Origin: Methyloversatilis sp.
GTDB lineage: Bacteria; Pseudomonadota; Gammaproteobacteria; Burkholderiales; Rhodocyclaceae
Length of the DNA: 64,000 nt
Direction: 5' to 3'
NCBI RefSeq assembly: GCF_030696805.1
Contig: NZ_JAUYRO010000117.1
Span: forward strand, 1 to 64,000
Shown: one piece after another, positions 36,836 through 45,160 of the stretch
Numbering within the stretch: position 1 is the first letter of the stretch
How the letters are laid out: every line of letters begins with the position of its first letter
Translations under genes and position numbers: made by a program
Notes under the pieces: model-generated
Database searches by the model: none
Seen by the model: the letters and a program-made list of their open reading frames with translations, nothing else
What the model was told of the DNA's origin: nothing

Positions 36836-37419
36836 GCGGCGACTCCGCTGCGCGCAGTCGAGCGCGTGACAAAGCCGCTGAACACGTCGAAACACGGCGG
36901 GTAGTGATCGAGTGCGGCCTGCATCAGCCAGTGCGCCCGGCCGTGCAGGGTTTCCGGCTGCAGCGGCTTCCAGTGCAGGCGGCGGAACAGCGACAGGTTC
37001 TGCGCCTGCACGTGGGCGAGGAAGGTGTGGCAGCCGCGCGCATGCGCACTGGTCACCGCGAGCCGGATCAGCGTCGCGCCGAGCTTGCCGTGGCTGCGGA
37101 AGTCCGGCGCCACCGCGAGGCGCGAGCCCCACCACAGGCCGGGTTCGCCGGAGCGCCGGTCTTCGTGGATACGCACCGTGCCGACCACCTGATCCGGCAT
37201 GCCACCGATCTGGGTCACCGCGACGATGAGCTGGGCATAAGCATCGATGGCGTCGATGTCGTCGCCGGCGAACACGCCCTGTTCCTCGCAGAACACTTCG
37301 CGCCGCAGGCGTTGCGCTTCGCCGCGCTCCCACGCGCTGTCCGCCCACTTGATGCGGAATTCGCACGGCGCGAAGTTCGCCGGCAGTTCGCAGTACCCGG
37401 CCGGGTCAGCGCGCAGCAT
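36832..37419 (-). CDS. MSMEG_0567-type GNAT N-acetyltransferase
   Basis: 195 residues with a GNAT core; the acetyl-CoA loop is SRLAVAPDFRSHGKLGATLI. The N-terminal FRIKWADSAWERGEAQRLRR, then EVFCEEQGVF, is typical of the Nit1C acetyltransferase. It is predicted to acylate the small-molecule product or intermediate. It overlaps the radical SAM gene by 14 nt and the AIR-synthase-like gene by four. Confidence 0.85.
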   Translation of the reverse strand: MLRADPAGYCELPANFAPCEFRIKWADSAWERGEAQRLRREVFCEEQGVFAGDDIDAIDAYAQLIVAVTQIGGMPDQVVGTVRIHEDRRSGEPGLWWGSRLAVAPDFRSHGKLGATLIRLAVTSAHARGCHTFLAHVQAQNLSLFRRLHWKPLQPETLHGRAHWLMQAALDHYPPCFDVFSGFVTRSTARSGVAA

Positions 37420-38575
37420 GTCGAGCGTCCTGTTTCTCGTACGAGGACAGCGACGAACAGGCGCCGCATTTGCCGCAGCCCGCCTTGATGTCGGTCGAGC
37501 GCAGACCGGCGGCCGACAGCATGGCGCCGAGCGGTTCGAGGATGGACCGCATGAATTCGGGGCTGGGCGCCGGATGATCTTCGAGCGGCGTGCCGCTGAT
37601 CGGCACGAAGGGCACGACGAAGGGATACACGCCCAGGCCGATGAGCTTCGCGCTGATGTCGAGGATGGCGTCCGTCGTGTCGCCCAGCCCGGCCAGGATG
37701 TAGGTGCTCACCTGGCCGCGGCCGAATACGGCGACCGCTGCTTCGAACGCCTCCATGTAGCGCTCGATCGAGACCGTCGCCTTGCCCGGCATGATCTGTT
37801 CGCGCAGCGCCGGCGTGACCACTTCGAGGTGCATGCCCAGACTGTCGATGCCGGCCGCCTTCATGCGCGCGAACCAGCGGTCACCGTCGTCACCCCCGGG
37901 CGGCTCGCACTGTGCCTGGATCGGCAGATCGACCGCGGCGCGCACGGCGAAGGCGGAATCGCACAGCACCTGTGCGCCGCGATCCGGCGTGGCCGGCGTG
38001 CCGGTGGTCATGACCATGTGCTTCACGCCGTCGAGCAGCACGGCGGCGCGGGCGACTTCCGCCAGCTGTTCCGGCGTCTTGTGCGCGATGGTGCGCCCGG
38101 CGGCGAGTGACTGGCCGATCGAGCAGAACTTGCACGACTTGCGGCGGCTTTCATACCGGATGCAGGTCTGCAATACCGTGGTCGCCAGCACGTCGACGCC
38201 GTGCAGCGTTGCGATGTGCGAGTAGGGCACGCCGTCCAGTGTCTGCATGGCGTAGAAACGCGGCTGCTTCGGAAAGCTGATCTGCGCGATCGGAATGCTG
38301 CCGCGCTTCAGCTGCACGCGACCATCGGCGTCCGGCGCCTCCGCGATGAAAGGCGAGTTGAAGGCGCTGCCGGTATGCACCGGTACCATGATGGTCGTGC
38401 CGGCAACCGTCACCGCCTTGTGGTCGGAAGGCCCGGCGCCGCCGCGCCGGCTCGGTGCGCCGGCGCCCGGATCAGCCAGCCGCAAGCCGAACGACTGCAG
38501 TTCCGTCATCAGCGCCGTCGTCTGCTGACGGTCGGTCGATTCGCGGTTCGCTTCGAAGATCGGTGAGGTGCTCAT
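37406..38575 (-). CDS. MSMEG_0568-family radical SAM protein
   Basis: 389 residues. The candidate cluster motif is Cys138-x9-Cys148-x2-Cys151 ([18 protein letters not shown]), wider than the usual CX3CX2[14 protein letters not shown] and the barrel strand IQAQCEPPG follow. Three more cysteines at 367, 370 and 373 (GCGKCGACS) may hold an auxiliary iron-sulfur cluster. It is a fixed Nit1C member, reaction unknown. The start at 38575 has GGAG nine nt upstream and overlaps the nitrilase gene by 104 nt; the shorter start at 38509 lacks a binding site. Confidence 0.87.
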   Translation of the reverse strand: MSTSPIFEANRESTDRQQTTALMTELQSFGLRLADPGAGAPSRRGGAGPSDHKAVTVAGTTIMVPVHTGSAFNSPFIAEAPDADGRVQLKRGSIPIAQISFPKQPRFYAMQTLDGVPYSHIATLHGVDVLATTVLQTCIRYESRRKSCKFCSIGQSLAAGRTIAHKTPEQLAEVARAAVLLDGVKHMVMTTGTPATPDRGAQVLCDSAFAVRAAVDLPIQAQCEPPGGDDGDRWFARMKAAGIDSLGMHLEVVTPALREQIMPGKATVSIERYMEAFEAAVAVFGRGQVSTYILAGLGDTTDAILDISAKLIGLGVYPFVVPFVPISGTPLEDHPAPSPEFMRSILEPLGAMLSAAGLRSTDIKAGCGKCGACSSLSSYEKQDARHAAR

Positions 38576-39536
38576 CGACGGTGCTCCGGACAGGTTCTGA
38601 AAGGGATGCCATCGACACGACCGGGCTGGCCGGGCGGTCGTTGATGGCGAGGCTGAGCAGTTCGGGCCGCGCGTAGTGGCCGACCGAATCCATCATGCGT
38701 TTGCGCTTGGTGATCAGCGCCATGTCCAGATCGGCGATCACCATGCCTTCGCCTTCGGTCAGTGGCGGCGCCAGATGCACGCCTTCGGGCGACACGATGG
38801 CGGTGCAGCAACCGCCGCGCAGCGCCTTCTGCAGGCTGGCGTCGGGCGTGATGGACTGGATCTGCGCGTCGCTCAGCCAGCCGGTGGAATTGATGACGAA
38901 ACAGCCGGATTCGAGCGCGTGGTGGCGGATGGTCACTTCCATCTGGTCGGCGAAAATCTGGCCGACCATCGAGCCGGGAAACTGCGCGCAGTGGATTTCT
39001 TCGTGCTGGGTCATCAGCGCGTAGCGCGCCAGCGGGTTGTAGTGCTCCCAGCAGGCCAGCGCGCCGACGCGACCGACGGCGGTGTCGACCACCTTCAGGC
39101 CGCTGGCGTCGCCCTGCCCCCACACCATGCGTTCGTGATAGGTCGGCGTGATCTTGCGGCGCTTCAGCGCCAGCGTGCCGTCGGCGTCGAACACCATCTG
39201 CGTGTTGTACAGGCTGCCGTGGTCGCGCTCGTTCACGCCGAGCACCACCACGACGCCGCGCGAGCGCGCCCGTTCTGCGACCGCCTGCGTCACCGGCCCG
39301 GGCACCGCCACCGCCCGTTCGTACAGCTTCAGGTGCGCCGCGCCCATCAGCACCGGCGGTTGCACGAAGGAAAAGTAGGGGTAGTAGGGCAGGAAGGTTT
39401 CCGGGAACACCGCAATCCGCGCGCCGCGGTCCGCCGCCTCGTCGATCGCCGCCAGCACGCGCGCCAGCGTGCCGTCGGCCGATTCGAGGTCGGGCGCGAT
39501 CTGGATCGCCGCGGCACGGATTACTCGTGCATTCAT
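38472..39536 (-). CDS. Nitrilase (Nit1C type)
   Basis: 354 residues of the carbon-nitrogen hydrolase superfamily with the catalytic triad Glu46 ([13 protein letters not shown]), Lys128 ([16 protein letters not shown]) and Cys162 ([17 protein letters not shown]). The [10 protein letters not shown] and ACWEHYNPL context is that of true nitrilases, which convert R-CN to R-COOH and ammonia. It corresponds to the nitrilase of the Nit1C cluster, required for cyanide assimilation in P. fluorescens NCIMB 11764. The C-terminal 40 residues are acidic and unconserved and overlap the next gene. Confidence 0.92.
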   Translation of the reverse strand: MNARVIRAAAIQIAPDLESADGTLARVLAAIDEAADRGARIAVFPETFLPYYPYFSFVQPPVLMGAAHLKLYERAVAVPGPVTQAVAERARSRGVVVVLGVNERDHGSLYNTQMVFDADGTLALKRRKITPTYHERMVWGQGDASGLKVVDTAVGRVGALACWEHYNPLARYALMTQHEEIHCAQFPGSMVGQIFADQMEVTIRHHALESGCFVINSTGWLSDAQIQSITPDASLQKALRGGCCTAIVSPEGVHLAPPLTEGEGMVIADLDMALITKRKRMMDSVGHYARPELLSLAINDRPASPVVSMASLSEPVRSTVDEHLTDLRSEPRIDRPSADDGADDGTAVVRLAAG

Positions 39537-39598
39537 GCGCTTCTCCGTAATGCAGGCAGCCGGGGCGCCCGCGCGTCCGCCGGGCCGCCCCAAGGGTG

Positions 39599-39763
39599 AG
39601 ACCGGGACTTCGCAGCGCGTTGCGCTGCGCCGGTCGAACGGGATGCCTGTGCAAAGGCATCCCCGGACCGTGTGCAGCCCCCTCGGCGGGGGCGAGGCAG
39701 GGATTTCGCGGCGCATGCGACGCGCCTGCCGAGCGGGGCGGCTGTGCAAAGCCGACCCCGCGC
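39599..39763. repeat. Two imperfect ~66-bp intergenic dyad repeats
   Basis: Units at about 39599-39665 and 39695-39763 are similar and spaced about 96 bp. Each contains a hairpin around the shared loop TGTGCAAA (39648-39655 and 39743-39750): the first has a perfect 8-bp stem GGGATGCC/GGCATCCC, the second CGGC/GCCG within a longer GC arm. A GCCCCC/GGGGGC hairpin (39676-39692) lies between. They look like REP-type elements placed between the first and second gene of the operon. Confidence 0.7.
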
Positions 39764-39792
39764 GAACGAAGTGAGCGTGGGGGCCAACACTT

Positions 39793-40275
39793 TCAGAGGG
39801 TCCAGGTGTCGAGGATGAAGGCGTTGTCCTTGCGGTGCAGCAGGATGATGTCGAGCACGTCGAGCGGGTTGATCGGCGTGATGCCCTCGATCAGCGACCC
39901 TTCTCCGTGGCCGTACAGCGCCTGCAGTGCAAATCGGCACGCATAGACCTTGCCGCCTTCGGCGATGAACTTGGTGATCTGGTTGTTGAAGTTCTGGTGG
40001 CCGGGGAAGGCTTCGTCGCCCAGCGTCGGGAAGCCGCGCTTGACGCCGAGTGTGACGCCCGGGCCGTACAGCAGGATGGAGGTGTCGAAGCCCTTGCGCT
40101 TCAGGCGGGTCGCCTGCAGCAGATTGACGAAGCCGATCGAGCCTTCGAAGGCGACCGTGTGGAAGGTGACCAGCGCCTTCTCGCCCGGCTCGGCTTTCAC
40201 GTCCTCGAACACTTTCTCTTCGTAATCGACGAGGAATTCACCTTTCTGGTTGGCGGGCTTGGTAACTTTCGGCAT
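39793..40275 (-). CDS. MSMEG_0572/Sll0783-family nitrogen starvation response protein
   Basis: 160 residues, first gene of the operon. [20 protein letters not shown] and [20 protein letters not shown] suggest a DsrE-like fold. The cyanobacterial homologue Sll0783 is induced by nitrogen starvation and needed for polyhydroxybutyrate accumulation. An AGGAGAG ribosome binding site precedes the ATG. It is separated from the nitrilase by 256 nt of repeats, more than any other gap in the operon. Confidence 0.88.
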   Translation of the reverse strand: MPKVTKPANQKGEFLVDYEEKVFEDVKAEPGEKALVTFHTVAFEGSIGFVNLLQATRLKRKGFDTSILLYGPGVTLGVKRGFPTLGDEAFPGHQNFNNQITKFIAEGGKVYACRFALQALYGHGEGSLIEGITPINPLDVLDIILLHRKDNAFILDTWTL

Positions 40276-40336
40276 GAGAACTCTCCTGTGGGGTGGTCGT
40301 CCGGGTCAGTGCGCTCTGGCGGCGCTCCCTGTCCTT

Positions 40337-40352
40337 TGCACGCTGCGTGCCA
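40337..40352 (-). promoter_or_regulatory. Sigma-54 promoter of the Nit1C operon
   Basis: On the minus strand this reads TGGCACGCAGCGTGCA: the -24 element is perfect and the -12 is GTGCA instead of TTGCA, with the GG and GC exactly ten bases apart. It lies 62 nt before the first start codon. In P. fluorescens the cluster has a sigma-54-dependent activator gene, which supports this reading; no activator gene is present here. Confidence 0.68.
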
Positions 40353-40369
40353 TGCCGGCGTCACTGCCT

Positions 40370-40402
40370 GCGATCAACATGCGATCAACATGCGATCAAT
40401 GA
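40370..40402. repeat. Three tandem 11-bp repeats upstream of the sigma-54 promoter
   Basis: GCGATCAACAT at 40370-40380 and 40381-40391, then a variant GCGATCAATGA at 40392-40402. The 11-bp period places all copies on one face of the helix, 18-50 bp upstream of the -24 box. They may be protein-binding sites. Confidence 0.65.
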
Positions 40403-40587
40403 ACACACGCGCCCGCCGTGGCCGTTGACAGATATTCACGATCGCTGAAATGTCCTTTCCGGATTGGGGTTTAGGGGTGGCTTCACGCACCGCGATGGAG
40501 CATCCGCCATGCAATCAATGCACCCGATCATTCATCCGGATCGCACCGGATGAGCGTCGGTGCCGCCTACCCGCGTATCGTTGAGGC
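40403..40587. other. Spacer between the Nit1C operon and the DUF4010 gene
   Basis: The region contains an 8-bp inverted repeat TCATCCGG (40532-40539) and CCGGATGA (40546-40553), and a TTGACA at 40425-40430 with a poor -10 (AAATGT) 17 bases later that might serve the DUF4010 gene. No further gene is visible. Confidence 0.4.
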
Positions 40588-41838
40588 ATGTCCGAATCCG
40601 TTGATCCCAGATTGATCGGCCTGGCTGCCGCGCTCGGCATCGGCCTGCTGATCGGCATGGAGCGCGAGCGGCGCAAGGGCGAAGGTCCGGCGCGCGCGGC
40701 AGCCGGTCTGCGCACCTTCACGCTGGCTGCATTGCTTGGCGCGCTCGCCATGCTGCTCGGCGGCGGCCTGACACTGGCGGTGCTGGCGGCAGCCGTGGGG
40801 CTGCTGACGGTGGTGTCGTACCGCAAGTCATCCGTCACCGACCCTGGCCTGACGACGGAAATCGCGCTGCTGCTGACCTTCATGCTCGGTGCGCTGGCAC
40901 AGATCGATGCGCCGCTGGCGACCGGCATCGGCGTGCTGGTGGCCATCATGCTGGCCGCACGCAGCCATCTGCACCGTTTCGTCGTGCGGGTCATGTCGGA
41001 GCAGGAACTGCACGACGCCCTTCTGCTGGCGGCTGCGGCGCTGGTCATCCTGCCGCTGACGCCCGATCGCACGGTCGATCCGTTCGACGCGATCAATCCG
41101 CGGACCTTGTGGACGCTGGCCGTGCTGATGATGGCGATCAACGCGTGCGGCCACATCGCACTGCGCGCCGCGGGGCCGGCGCTCGGCCTGTCGTTCGCCG
41201 GCTTCGCCTCGGGCTTCGTGTCGAGCACCGCCACCATCGCGGCGATGGGCGCACAGGCAGTACGCACGCCTGCGTTGCGTGCCGGCGCGGTGTCGGGGGC
41301 CGTGCTGTCGTCGCTGGCGACCGTGCTGCAACTGGTGCTGCTGCTTGCCGTGACCAGTATCGCCGTGCTGCGCGAAATGGCGCTGCCACTGCTGGCGGCC
41401 GGCGTCGCTGCACTGGCGTACGGTCTGCTGGTCGCGTGGCGCAGCGTGCATGCGATGGAGGGCGAGACCGTGCCGCCCGGCCGCGCCTTCAATCCGCGCA
41501 TCGCCGTGCTGTTCGCCGTCACGATGGGCGGCATGCTGCTGTTGACTTCACTGCTGCGTGAATACTTCGGCAATGCCGGGCTGAATCTGGCCGTGGGTCT
41601 GGCCGGTTTCGCCGACGCACATTCGTCTGCGGCAGCGGTCGCCGCCCTCCATGCCTCGGGCAAGATCGAGGCGACTCAGGCGGTGCTCCCCATCCTGATC
41701 GGCTTCACCACCAATGCGATCAGCAAGACCGTCGTCGCCGCCACAGCCGGCGACCGGGCGTTCGCCGTTCAGGTTGTGCCCGGTGTGCTGCTGTCGGTGG
41801 GCGCGGCGTGGGCAGTCTGGCTGCTGCACGGCGGCTGA
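40588..41838 (+). CDS. MgtC/SapB-DUF4010 family membrane protein
   Basis: 416 residues with about eleven hydrophobic segments. N-terminal LIGLAAALGIGLLIGMERER with RRKGEGPARAAAGLRTFTLA is the MgtC/SapB motif; the C-terminal part (GFASGFVSSTATIAAMGAQA and GFTTNAISKTVVAATAGDRA) is DUF4010. The molecular function of such large MgtC-DUF4010 proteins is unknown; the MgtC domain is associated with magnesium stress. It stands alone between two transcription units. Confidence 0.88.
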   Translation: MSESVDPRLIGLAAALGIGLLIGMERERRKGEGPARAAAGLRTFTLAALLGALAMLLGGGLTLAVLAAAVGLLTVVSYRKSSVTDPGLTTEIALLLTFMLGALAQIDAPLATGIGVLVAIMLAARSHLHRFVVRVMSEQELHDALLLAAAALVILPLTPDRTVDPFDAINPRTLWTLAVLMMAINACGHIALRAAGPALGLSFAGFASGFVSSTATIAAMGAQAVRTPALRAGAVSGAVLSSLATVLQLVLLLAVTSIAVLREMALPLLAAGVAALAYGLLVAWRSVHAMEGETVPPGRAFNPRIAVLFAVTMGGMLLLTSLLREYFGNAGLNLAVGLAGFADAHSSAAAVAALHASGKIEATQAVLPILIGFTTNAISKTVVAATAGDRAFAVQVVPGVLLSVGAAWAVWLLHGG

Positions 41839-41868
41839 AGCCCGCGCGCGCAATGGTCGTCAACACGC

Positions 41869-41914
41869 TTGACAGCGACGCTTTACCGGCTAGAATTAAA
41901 ACGAACGTTTGAAT
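41869..41914 (+). promoter_or_regulatory. Sigma-70 promoter with PsrA-like operator
   Basis: TTGACA (41869-41874) and TAGAAT (41891-41896), 16 bases apart, form a near-consensus promoter. Overlapping the -10 is ATTAAAAC GAAC GTTTGAAT (41895-41914), an 8-bp inverted repeat with one mismatch that matches the PsrA operator pattern (GAAAC-N2-4-GTTTC). A repressor there would block transcription of the regulator and the fad genes behind it. Confidence 0.75.
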
Positions 41915-41929
41915 GAAGGTTGTGCAGGC

Positions 41930-42613
41930 ATGGATGTCCGTCGCACTTCGCTGACCGCGCACGAAACCCGCAACCGCATTCTCGATGCGGCGCAGGCGCT
42001 GTTCGTGGCGCACGGTTTCGAGGCGACGTCGATGCGCATGATCACTGGCGACGCCGGCGTCAATCTCGCAGCGGTGAATTACCACTTCGGCTCGAAGGAC
42101 GTGCTGGTGCGCGAGGTGCTGAAGCGCCACCTGCAGCCGTTGAACGCACAACGCATGCAGGCACTCGATGCGGCCGAGGCCGCGGCCGGCGATCAGCCGG
42201 TGAAGCCCCACCGCATCGTCGATGCGTTCTTCGGCAGTTCGCTCGAGCTGGCGGCCGGCAGTGCGGCCGGGCGTGAATTCATGCAGCTGCTCGGCCGCAC
42301 CTTCACCGAACCGTCACCGACGGTGCGCGAATATCTCGCTACCGAGTACGCGCCGGTGATCGGCCGTTACCGCGATGCGTTCTGCCGCGCGCTGCCGACG
42401 GTGCCGGTCGAGGAAATCCTGTGGCGCCTGCATTTCATGCTGGGTGCCATGTCGTATGCCGTGTCGGGCATCGATTCGCTGCAGGTGCTGACCGGCGTGC
42501 GTATCGATGAACCTGACGCCATGCAGCGCATGCGGCCGCGCCTGATGAGTTTCCTGCTCGGCGGTTTGCGGGCGCCACTTCCTGCCGGCGACGGCGCGGA
42601 CGAAACAACGTAG
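41930..42613 (+). CDS. TetR-family regulator of beta-oxidation (PsrA-like)
   Basis: 227 residues. The helix-turn-helix region is RNRILDAAQALFVAHGFEAT with MITGDAGVNLAAVNYHFGSK. PsrA in Pseudomonas responds to long-chain fatty acids and controls fadBA and others. It sits directly behind an operator of the PsrA type and just upstream of fadE, so autoregulation and control of the fatty-acid genes are likely. ATG 41930 is used; TTG 41909 is upstream in frame and overlaps the operator. Confidence 0.82.
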   Translation: MDVRRTSLTAHETRNRILDAAQALFVAHGFEATSMRMITGDAGVNLAAVNYHFGSKDVLVREVLKRHLQPLNAQRMQALDAAEAAAGDQPVKPHRIVDAFFGSSLELAAGSAAGREFMQLLGRTFTEPSPTVREYLATEYAPVIGRYRDAFCRALPTVPVEEILWRLHFMLGAMSYAVSGIDSLQVLTGVRIDEPDAMQRMRPRLMSFLLGGLRAPLPAGDGADETT

Positions 42614-42679
42614 CGGAACAGGGTGCAACGGCCGACGATGGCCTGCACACCGGAGCGAAGCACCGAGGAGGGAGACGTC

Positions 42680-45160
42680 ATGACCTGGATATTGTTGCTG
42701 CTGGTGCCTGTGGGCATCGTACTGCTGGGCTACCTGCGCGCGCCGCTGCTCGTGAGCACGGCGGCGGCTGCCGCGTGGCTGGTGGCGGCCAGCCTGCATT
42801 TCGACTGGCCGACGGCGGTGAATGTCGCGGTTGCGCTGCTGGCTGGCGTGCCGGCACTGCTGCTGAACGTGCCGGCGCTGCGTCGCGCGCTCATATCGAA
42901 ACCGTTGCTGAAGGTGTATCGCAACATCCTGCCGCCGATGTCCGACACCGAACGCATCGCGCTCGAAGCCGGCACCGTGTGGTGGGAGGGCGAACTGTTC
43001 CGCGGCCACCCGGACTGGAAGGTGCTGCACGCCTATCCGGAACCGACGATGAGCGCGGAAGAACAGGCCTTTCTCGACAACGAAGTCGAACAACTGTGCC
43101 GCCTGTCCGACGACTGGACCATTTCGCACGAATTGAAGGACCTGCCGCCCGAGGCCTGGCAGTACATCAAGGATGCCGGCTTCCTCGGCCTCATCATTCC
43201 GAAGCACTATGGCGGCAAGCAGTTTTCGGCCTGGGCGCATTCGCAGATCGTGACCAAGCTGTCGACCCGTTGCTCCGCCTCGGCCGTCACCGTGATGGTG
43301 CCCAATTCGCTCGGCCCGGCCGAACTGCTGCTGCATTACGGCACCGACGCGCAGAAGGACCACTACCTGCCGCGCCTGGCAAAGGGTCTGGAAATTCCGT
43401 GTTTCGCACTGACCAGCCCGCAGGCCGGGTCGGACGCGGCGTCGATTCCGGACTTCGGCATCGTCTGCAAGGGGGAGTATCAGGGCCGCGAGGTGTTGGG
43501 CATGCGCGTCACCTGGGACAAGCGCTACATCACGCTGGGCCCGGTCGCCACCCTGTTGGGTCTGGCGTTCCGGCTGTACGACCCGGACCACCTGCTGGGC
43601 GACACCGAAGATATCGGCATCACCTGCGCGCTGATTCCGACCGACCACCCGGGCGTCGAAATCGGCCGCCGCCACTACCCGCTGAACGCGGTGTTCCAGA
43701 ATGGACCGAACTGGGGCAAGGATGTGTTCATGCCGCTGGACTGGATCATCGGCGGCCCGGCGATGGCCGGACAGGGCTGGCGCATGCTGATGGAGTGCCT
43801 CGCCGCTGGCCGCTCGATTTCGCTGCCGGCGTCGAACACCGGCATGGCCAAGCTCACCGCGCGCACTGTCGGCGGCTACTCGCGCGTGCGCAGCCAGTTC
43901 AAGACGGCGATCGGACGCTTCGAAGGCATCCAGGAACCGCTGGCCCGCATCGGTGGCCACCTGTACATGATGGACGCCGCGCGCCGCATGACCGCCGGCG
44001 CCATCGACCTGGGCGAAAAGCCCTCGGTCGTGTCGGCCATCGTGAAGTACCACATCACCGAGCGCGCGCGCATCGTCGTCAATGACGGCATGGACATCCT
44101 CGGCGGCAAGGGCATCTGTCTGGGCCCGTCGAATTTCCTCGGCCGCGCCTATCAGCAGATTCCGATCGGCATCACGGTCGAGGGCGCGAACATCCTGACG
44201 CGCAGCCTGATCATCTTCGGTCAGGGCGCCATACGCTGCCATCCGTACGTGCTGCGGGAAATGCGCGCCGCGCTGGCCGACGACACGCCGGCGGCGCTGG
44301 CCGAATTCGACGATGCGCTGTTCTCGCACATCGGTTACACCGCCAGCAATGCGATACGCGCGCTGGTGACCGGCCTGACCGGTTCGCACTGGGTCGGCGT
44401 GCCGAGCGGCGTGGCGCCTGAAACGCGCCGCTATTACCAGCAGCTCACGCGCTTTTCGACCGCCTTCGCCTTCATTTCGGACGCCGCGATGCTGACGATG
44501 GGCGGCGATCTGAAGCGCAAGGAAAAACTGTCGGCGCGGCTGGGCGACATCCTTTCGCAGATGTATCTGTGCTCGGCGACTTTGAAGCGCTACGAGGCCG
44601 ATGGCCGGCAGGCGGCCGACGCGCCGCTGATGCACTGGGCCATGTGGGACGCGATGTTCCACGCCCAGACCGCCTTCGAAGGCGTGATGTCGAACTTTCC
44701 GAATCGCGCCGTCGCCGTCTTGCTGCGACGGCTCATCTTTCCGCTCGGCCGGCCGTATGTGGTGCCGTCGGACCGGCTCGGCGGCGAGGTGGCGAAGCTG
44801 CTGATCGAGCCGTCAGCGACGCGCGACCGGCTGACCGCCGGCATGTACATCCCCGACGACGAACACGACCCGGTCGGCGTCATCGAACACGCGCTGAACG
44901 CAACCATCGCCGCCGAAGCCATCGAAGCGCGTGTGCGCGCGGCGCAGAAGAAGGGTGTGCTGAAGGCGCACGGGGCCGGCCTGATGCAGGCCGCGTTCGA
45001 TGCCGGCCTGATTGAGGCCGCCGAATTCGCGCTGATCCGCCGGCGCGACGAACTGCGTGACCGGGTCGTCCGGGTGGACGACTTCCCGCAGGATTTCGGT
45101 GCCGATGCGGTGAGCACACCGCTGGCTGATTCGCACAACGTCACCGCGATCGCCGCCTGA
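42680..45160 (+). CDS. fadE: Acyl-CoA dehydrogenase, FadE type
   Basis: 826 residues. The large FadE class, first oxidation step of long-chain acyl-CoA. N-terminal membrane segments (WILLLLVPVGIVLLGYL), then the acyl-CoA dehydrogenase core with ALTSPQAGSDAASIPDFGIV, TWDKRYITLGPVATLLGLAF and DGMDILGGKGICLGPSNFLG. The GEGEGL substrate region differs from the short mitochondrial type, as usual for FadE. GAGGGAG precedes the ATG. Stop overlaps the thiolase start by one base. Longer frame from 42623 is unsupported. Confidence 0.93.
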   Translation: MTWILLLLVPVGIVLLGYLRAPLLVSTAAAAAWLVAASLHFDWPTAVNVAVALLAGVPALLLNVPALRRALISKPLLKVYRNILPPMSDTERIALEAGTVWWEGELFRGHPDWKVLHAYPEPTMSAEEQAFLDNEVEQLCRLSDDWTISHELKDLPPEAWQYIKDAGFLGLIIPKHYGGKQFSAWAHSQIVTKLSTRCSASAVTVMVPNSLGPAELLLHYGTDAQKDHYLPRLAKGLEIPCFALTSPQAGSDAASIPDFGIVCKGEYQGREVLGMRVTWDKRYITLGPVATLLGLAFRLYDPDHLLGDTEDIGITCALIPTDHPGVEIGRRHYPLNAVFQNGPNWGKDVFMPLDWIIGGPAMAGQGWRMLMECLAAGRSISLPASNTGMAKLTARTVGGYSRVRSQFKTAIGRFEGIQEPLARIGGHLYMMDAARRMTAGAIDLGEKPSVVSAIVKYHITERARIVVNDGMDILGGKGICLGPSNFLGRAYQQIPIGITVEGANILTRSLIIFGQGAIRCHPYVLREMRAALADDTPAALAEFDDALFSHIGYTASNAIRALVTGLTGSHWVGVPSGVAPETRRYYQQLTRFSTAFAFISDAAMLTMGGDLKRKEKLSARLGDILSQMYLCSATLKRYEADGRQAADAPLMHWAMWDAMFHAQTAFEGVMSNFPNRAVAVLLRRLIFPLGRPYVVPSDRLGGEVAKLLIEPSATRDRLTAGMYIPDDEHDPVGVIEHALNATIAAEAIEARVRAAQKKGVLKAHGAGLMQAAFDAGLIEAAEFALIRRRDELRDRVVRVDDFPQDFGADAVSTPLADSHNVTAIAA

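Noticed and set aside
40425-40453. TTGACA followed by AAATGT as a sigma-70 promoter for the DUF4010 gene
   Set aside because: The -10 matches poorly, so I list it only as part of the spacer description.
42314-44662. 782-codon open frame on the minus strand across the TetR and fadE genes
   Set aside because: It is opposite to two genes with clear families, is His/Arg/Gln-rich without any recognisable motif, and is a usual by-product of GC-rich codon use.
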